The translations under genes and the position numbers were made by a program. From positions 1 to 50,731 of the forward strand of contig CAMZBS010000003.1 in NCBI GenBank assembly GCA_947304695.1: a stretch of DNA of 50,731 nucleotides. Direction: 5' to 3'. This DNA comes from an uncultured Prevotella sp. Its GTDB lineage: Bacteria; Bacteroidota; Bacteroidia; Bacteroidales; Bacteroidaceae. Positions 46,990 to 50,731 of this stretch are shown piece after piece (the stretch's first letter is position 1; each line of letters opens with the position of its first letter). The notes under the pieces are model-generated. The model was not told where the DNA came from and searched no databases. It saw only the letters and a list, made by a program, of their open reading frames with translations.

Positions 46990-47108
46990 GTGAGAAGTGA
47001 AATACGAAAGAGTTTTATGACTTATAATAATATATTGGAAATGAAAGCAAGGCGGTGGGTGATAGTGGCTGCAACACTAATCACTTATCACCTGTCACTG
47101 ATCACTTC
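46985..47108. repeat. Inverted AAGTGA/TCACTT repeats spanning the bamA start
   Basis: GATAAGTGA (46985-46993) and GAAGTGA (46994-47000) upstream are complementary to TCACTTATC (47081-47089) and TCACTTC (47102-47108) inside the signal-peptide codons. The bamA ATG (47041) lies in the loop. Confidence 0.8.
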
Positions 47109-49701
47109 GTCAGCACAGAGCTTTGTGGTCAATCCAGAGGTTTCCTACGCTGGAACACCGCGACAGTGCGAGATAGGCGGTATTGCCATTGATGGCGTGG
47201 AAGGATATGAGGACGAGGTGATTGTTGGTCTGTCGGGACTGTCTGTTGGGCAGGTCGTTGATGTGCCTGGCTCTGAGATTACTGAAGCCGTGAAGCGCTA
47301 CTGGAAGCACGGACTCTTCTCCAAGTGCTCCATCACCGCCGACAGTATTGTCGATTCAAAGATCTATCTCACCATTCATCTTGCCATGCGCCCCAAGATC
47401 ACGGAAATCAACTACAACGGCGTAAAGAAAAGCGAGCGCGAAGACCTTGAGGCCCGACTGGGCATGGCCCGTGGCATGAGTCTGACCAAGAACCTGCTCG
47501 ACCGTGCCAAGATTCTGGCCAAGAAGTATTTCGATGAGAAGGGCTTCAAGAATGCTGAAGTGGAAATCCAGCAGCGCGACGACGTAACGGGCAAGAACCA
47601 GGTGGTACTTGACGTGAACATCGACAAGCGTTCGAAGATGAAGGTACGATACATCATCTTCGAAGGCAACGAGAAGCTGAAGTCTTCAAAGATCAAAGGC
47701 CCACTCTTTGGCAAGGGTGCCTTCGGAAAGATACGTGAGGCAGGCAAGCTTTACTCCTTCATGAAGTCGAAGAAGTTCACCAACGAGCGTTACGAAGAGG
47801 CTAAGAAAGCACTCATCGACAAGTATAACGAACTGGGATTCCGCGATGCAACCATCTTGGAAGACTCTGTGTGGAACCATGACGAGAAGCACGTCAACGT
47901 GCTGGTTAAGGTTGAGGAAGGCGACAAGTACTTCCTGCGTAACGTCAGTTGGGTGGGCAACACCGTAGCCACAACCGACGGACTGAACAAGACGTTGGGC
48001 ATGGAGAGCGGCGATGTCTACAACCAGCGTCTCATCAACAAGCGACTCTTGGAAGATGATGATGCCGTACACAATTTCTATTATAACAACGGCTACGTGT
48101 TCTCGAGCGTTGAACCTACTGAGGTGAACATTGTGGGTGACTCCATTGACCTTGAGGTTCGTATCACAGAAGGCCCCCAGGCACATCTGAACAACGTGCG
48201 TATCTTCGGCAACGACCGCCTCTATGAGGAAGTGGTGCGACGTGAGCTGCGCACTAAGCCGGGCGACCTCTTCTCAAGAGATGCACTTATGCGTTCGGCA
48301 CGTGAGATTGCCTCGATGGGCTATTTCGACCCAGAGAGCGTCAGTCCCGACGTGAAGCCCAACTATGATGACGGTACCGTAGACATCAACTGGAACCTGG
48401 AGCAGAAGTCCAACGACCAGCTTGAGTTGTCGCTGGGTTGGGGTCAGACGGGTATCATCGGTCGCGTGGGCATCAAGTTCAACAACTTCTCCATGCGTAA
48501 CCTCCTGGGTAAGAATAAGTTGCACCGTGGCTTCCTGCCAGCTGGCGATGGCGAACAGGTGGGTCTGAACTTCCAGACCAACGGTCGCTACTACAGTTCC
48601 TACAGTGCCAACTACAGTACGGGATGGTTCGGAGGCAAGCGTCCCAACGCTTTCAACGTCGGTGCCTACTACTCCAAGCAGAGTGACGTGTCGAGCAGCT
48701 ATTACAACAATGCGTGGATGAACTCCATGTACGGCTATTATGGCGGTTACGGCAGTTACAACAACAACTATTACAACAACTACGAAAGCTATTACGACGA
48801 CGACAAGTACGTCAAGCTTCTCGGCATCTCAGTGGGCTGGGGCAAACGCCTGCGCTGGCCTGACGACTACTTCCAGCTCTCAGCCACGCTGGCTTACCAG
48901 CGCTACATGCTGAAGGACTGGCGCTACTTCCTCATTTCGAACGGTAACTGTAACAACCTGAACCTGGGACTGGTGCTCAGCCGCACCTCGACTGATAACC
49001 CGCTCTTCCCCCGTCATGGTTCCGAGTTTGCCCTTTCGGTCACACTCACGCCGCCTTGGTCGCTCTTCGACGGTAAGGACTACGGCTCTTTAGCCACCGC
49101 TGAGACCTACAACAACGACAGTGAGCGCTATCAGGCTGAGCAGCAGGAGAAATATCGCTGGATTGAATATCACAAATGGAAGCTCAAGAGCCGCACCTTC
49201 ACACCGCTCACGGGCGGCAACAAGTGCTTTGTGCTGATGACCCGTGTGGAAATGGGTATCCTGGGAGCCTACAACAAAGACAAGAAATCGCCTTTCGAGA
49301 CGTTCTACATGGGTGGCGACGGCATGAGCGGCTACAGCACCAGCTATGCTGAAGAGACTATCGGACTGCGCGGCTACGACAACGGTTCGCTCACGCCTTA
49401 CGGTAGCAGCGGCTATGCCTACGACCGTTTTACGCTTGAAGTACGCTACCCGTTCATGCTGGGCAACACCACCATCTACGGACTGGGCTTTGCTGAGGCA
49501 GGTAATGCCTGGAACGAGGTGAAAAACTTCAACCCCTTCGACATGAAGCGTTCGGCTGGCTTCGGTGTGCGCATCTTCCTGCCTATGGTGGGTCTGATGG
49601 GTATCGACTGGGCCTACGGCTTTGACAAGGTGTATAGAGGAACTGCACAGGAAACACGTGGCGGTTCACAGTTCCACTTCGTCTTAGGACAGGAGTTCTG
49701 A
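47041..49701 (+). CDS. bamA: BamA outer-membrane assembly factor
   Basis: 886 residues from the ATG at 47041, which gives the signal peptide MKARRWVIVAATLITYHLSLITSSAQ; the frame is open from 46990. POTRA domains fill about residues 40-450 (IGGIAIDGVEGYEDEVIVGLSGLSVGQVV, ITEINYNGVKKSEREDLEARLG, VRYIIFEGNEKLKSSKIKG, NVRIFGNDRLYEEVVRRELRTKPGDLFSRDAL). The Omp85 barrel follows, with the late motif GLRGYDNGSLTPYG in the place of the VRGF-type loop, and ends FHFVLGQEF (terminal Phe). A Tyr/Asn-rich loop near residues 550-590 is an insertion. BamA inserts barrels into the outer membrane. Two Skp chaperone genes follow. Confidence 0.95.
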   Translation: MKARRWVIVAATLITYHLSLITSSAQSFVVNPEVSYAGTPRQCEIGGIAIDGVEGYEDEVIVGLSGLSVGQVVDVPGSEITEAVKRYWKHGLFSKCSITADSIVDSKIYLTIHLAMRPKITEINYNGVKKSEREDLEARLGMARGMSLTKNLLDRAKILAKKYFDEKGFKNAEVEIQQRDDVTGKNQVVLDVNIDKRSKMKVRYIIFEGNEKLKSSKIKGPLFGKGAFGKIREAGKLYSFMKSKKFTNERYEEAKKALIDKYNELGFRDATILEDSVWNHDEKHVNVLVKVEEGDKYFLRNVSWVGNTVATTDGLNKTLGMESGDVYNQRLINKRLLEDDDAVHNFYYNNGYVFSSVEPTEVNIVGDSIDLEVRITEGPQAHLNNVRIFGNDRLYEEVVRRELRTKPGDLFSRDALMRSAREIASMGYFDPESVSPDVKPNYDDGTVDINWNLEQKSNDQLELSLGWGQTGIIGRVGIKFNNFSMRNLLGKNKLHRGFLPAGDGEQVGLNFQTNGRYYSSYSANYSTGWFGGKRPNAFNVGAYYSKQSDVSSSYYNNAWMNSMYGYYGGYGSYNNNYYNNYESYYDDDKYVKLLGISVGWGKRLRWPDDYFQLSATLAYQRYMLKDWRYFLISNGNCNNLNLGLVLSRTSTDNPLFPRHGSEFALSVTLTPPWSLFDGKDYGSLATAETYNNDSERYQAEQQEKYRWIEYHKWKLKSRTFTPLTGGNKCFVLMTRVEMGILGAYNKDKKSPFETFYMGGDGMSGYSTSYAEETIGLRGYDNGSLTPYGSSGYAYDRFTLEVRYPFMLGNTTIYGLGFAEAGNAWNEVKNFNPFDMKRSAGFGVRIFLPMVGLMGIDWAYGFDKVYRGTAQETRGGSQFHFVLGQEF

Positions 49702-49722
49702 TAAAGGTAAAAGGGTGAAAAA

Positions 49723-49821
49723 GTAAAAAGGTAAAACAGGAAAAAAATAGAAATAAGTATGGAAAAGAAAAGTCTTAAAAGCAAGGTAATGGGGCTGGTA
49801 AAATGGTTTTTACCTTTTTAC
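49723..49821. repeat. Inverted AAGGTAAAA repeats spanning the first skp start
   Basis: GTAAAAAGGTAAAAC-type units at 49703-49737 are complementary (14 bp perfect) to TTTTACCTTTTTAC at 49808-49821 within the signal-peptide codons. Further ACCTT units run to about 49843. Confidence 0.8.
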
Positions 49822-50310
49822 CTTCTTACCTTTTTACCTTTGAGCGCAAGTGCGCAGAAGTTTGCACTGGTCGACATGGACTACATCTTCAAGAACATTC
49901 CGGCCTATGAGCGTGCCAACGAGCAGCTGGCCCAGGTGTCGAGAAAGTGGCAGGCAGAGGTCGACGCGCTCACAACCGAGGCACAGACCCTGTACAAGAA
50001 CTACCAGAATGAGGTGGTCTTCCTCTCCAAGGAGCAGAAGCAGGCCCGTCAGGATGCCATCATGGCCAAGGAAAAGCAGGCTGCCGAGCTGAAGCGCAAG
50101 TACTTCGGCCCCGAAGGTGAGCTGTTCAAGAAGCGCACCTCGCTCATGACTCCCATTCAGGAGGAGGTCTACAATGCCATCAAGGACGTGTCCGACCTGC
50201 GCGGCTATCAGCTGGTGCTCGATCGTGCTAGCGACACTGGCATCATCTTCGGATCGCCCAAGATCGACATCTCCAATGAAGTGCTGCAGAAGCTGGGATA
50301 TGCCTATTAG
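49759..50310 (+). CDS. OmpH/Skp-family periplasmic chaperone
   Basis: 183 residues. Signal peptide of unusual codon make-up (WFLPFYLLTFLPLSASAQ) encoded by ACC-TTT-type repeats. The mature part KFALVDMDYIFKNIPAYERANEQLAQVSRKWQAEVDAL begins as in Skp, with a long coiled coil (LSKEQKQARQDAIMAKEKQAAELKRKYFGPEGELFKKR) and an ending typical of Bacteroidota OmpH (LVLDRASDTGIIFGSPKIDISNEVLQKLGY). Skp holds unfolded barrel proteins in the periplasm and passes them to BamA, encoded directly upstream. Confidence 0.94.
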   Translation: MEKKSLKSKVMGLVKWFLPFYLLTFLPLSASAQKFALVDMDYIFKNIPAYERANEQLAQVSRKWQAEVDALTTEAQTLYKNYQNEVVFLSKEQKQARQDAIMAKEKQAAELKRKYFGPEGELFKKRTSLMTPIQEEVYNAIKDVSDLRGYQLVLDRASDTGIIFGSPKIDISNEVLQKLGYAY

Positions 50311-50378
50311 GCACTTCGATAGTGAAAAGTGAATAGTAAAAATGATAAGATTGAAAAATTAAATACCAAACAATTACA

Positions 50379-50731
50379 ATGAAAAAGTTTATACTTTGCG
50401 CTATTTGCGCTATCTGCGGTCTCACCGCATCAGCACAGGCCAAATTCGGCCATGTCAATTCGGCCGAAATCATGCAGGCCATGCCCGAGTTCACCACCGC
50501 ACGTACTGAGCTTGAATCCCTCACACAGCAGTATGAGGCCGACCTGAAGTCCATGCAGGACGAACTGCAGAAGAAGGGCGACGCCTTCGAGAAGGAGCAG
50601 GCCACCTTGCCCGAGAACATCAAGCAGCGCCGTCAGCAGGAGCTGCAGGACATGTATCAGAAGATTCAGCAGAGCTATCAGGACAACCAGCAGGCTCTGG
50701 CCAAGGCACAGCAGGAGAAGATGCAGGCCAT
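50379..50731 (+). CDS. Second OmpH/Skp-family chaperone (cut by window end)
   Basis: ATG at 50379; the frame is open to the last base, giving 117 residues. Signal peptide MKKFILCAICAICGLTASAQ, in which the repeat TGCGCTATTTGCGCTATCTG encodes CAICAIC. The mature start KFGHVNSAEIMQAMPEF is the Skp pattern, followed by the coiled coil YEADLKSMQDELQKKGDAFEKEQ. It is the tandem partner of the previous gene, 68 bp apart. Paired ompH genes after bamA are usual in this phylum. Confidence 0.93.
   Translation, partial: MKKFILCAICAICGLTASAQAKFGHVNSAEIMQAMPEFTTARTELESLTQQYEADLKSMQDELQKKGDAFEKEQATLPENIKQRRQQELQDMYQKIQQSYQDNQQALAKAQQEKMQA

Noticed and set aside
1..50731. Insertion sequences, integrases, prophage genes, rRNA
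   Set aside because: No transposase, integrase, phage structural gene or rRNA segment was seen. The M15/HU/smalltalk set alone is not evidence of a prophage.

Overview
This window reads as chromosomal DNA of a member of the Bacteroidota, most likely Prevotellaceae. Promoters carry the Bacteroidota -7 signature TAnnTTTG with a weak TTG/TTTG about 19-21 bp upstream instead of a sigma70 -10/-35. Type IX secretion (T9SS) genes are present (a PorZ tail and PorG), and several secreted proteins end in a Prevotella-type C-terminal sorting tail (GLNIVR...K). The set also includes a BtuG-type B12 lipoprotein, a hybrid two-component sensor and the HU/'smalltalk' cassette, all typical of this phylum.

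Layout. 1-1834: end of porZ and a secreted CotH-like protein. 1900-2871: nadA, leftward. 2934-3240: a cluster of DnaA boxes with a long hairpin, a strong candidate for oriC; nadA and the genes to its right point away from it. 3480-5181: an RteC-like protein, an M15 peptidase, an HU-like protein and a 38-aa 'smalltalk' membrane peptide. 5429-8089: acpP-fabF-rnc. 8111-14520: Upf1-like helicase, pyridoxamine kinase, ptb-buk, an AlkZ-related protein and an AlbA_2 protein. 14753-15691: a zinc-type CDF exporter. 15696-29400 (minus): a cobalamin-riboswitch operon, btuB-btuG-surface protein-2329-aa surface protein-btuF-btuC, with no ATPase gene. 29545-33445 (minus): GH30-GH35 pair. 33633-37825: RluA-family enzyme and a divergent pectate-lyase-like protein. 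37883-37964: tRNA-Leu(CAA). 38106-40166: mannose-1-phosphate guanylyltransferase, HIT protein, greA. 40506-44066: a hybrid two-component sensor without the usual AraC output domain. 44174-50731: DUF6242 lipoprotein, porG, uppS, bamA, skp, skp (cut by the window end), the envelope-biogenesis cluster known from other Bacteroidota.

The most unusual signal is not a gene. Five intergenic arrays (3243, 14622, 25897, 33534, 40331) each hold 4-5 copies of a 17-bp near-palindrome, consensus CAACTGAG-S-CTCAGTTG, phased at exactly 22 bp with one exception (24 bp). One abuts the oriC candidate, one lies inside the B12 operon, one probably lies in the leader of the metal exporter, and one lies between the divergent greA and sensor promoters. 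I do not recognise this family. Other points are a perfect palindrome that ends two convergent proteins identically in Cys-Lys-stop, signal peptides encoded by simple repeats that are complementary to the DNA just upstream, and several promoters so close to the ATG that the mRNA should be leaderless or nearly so.
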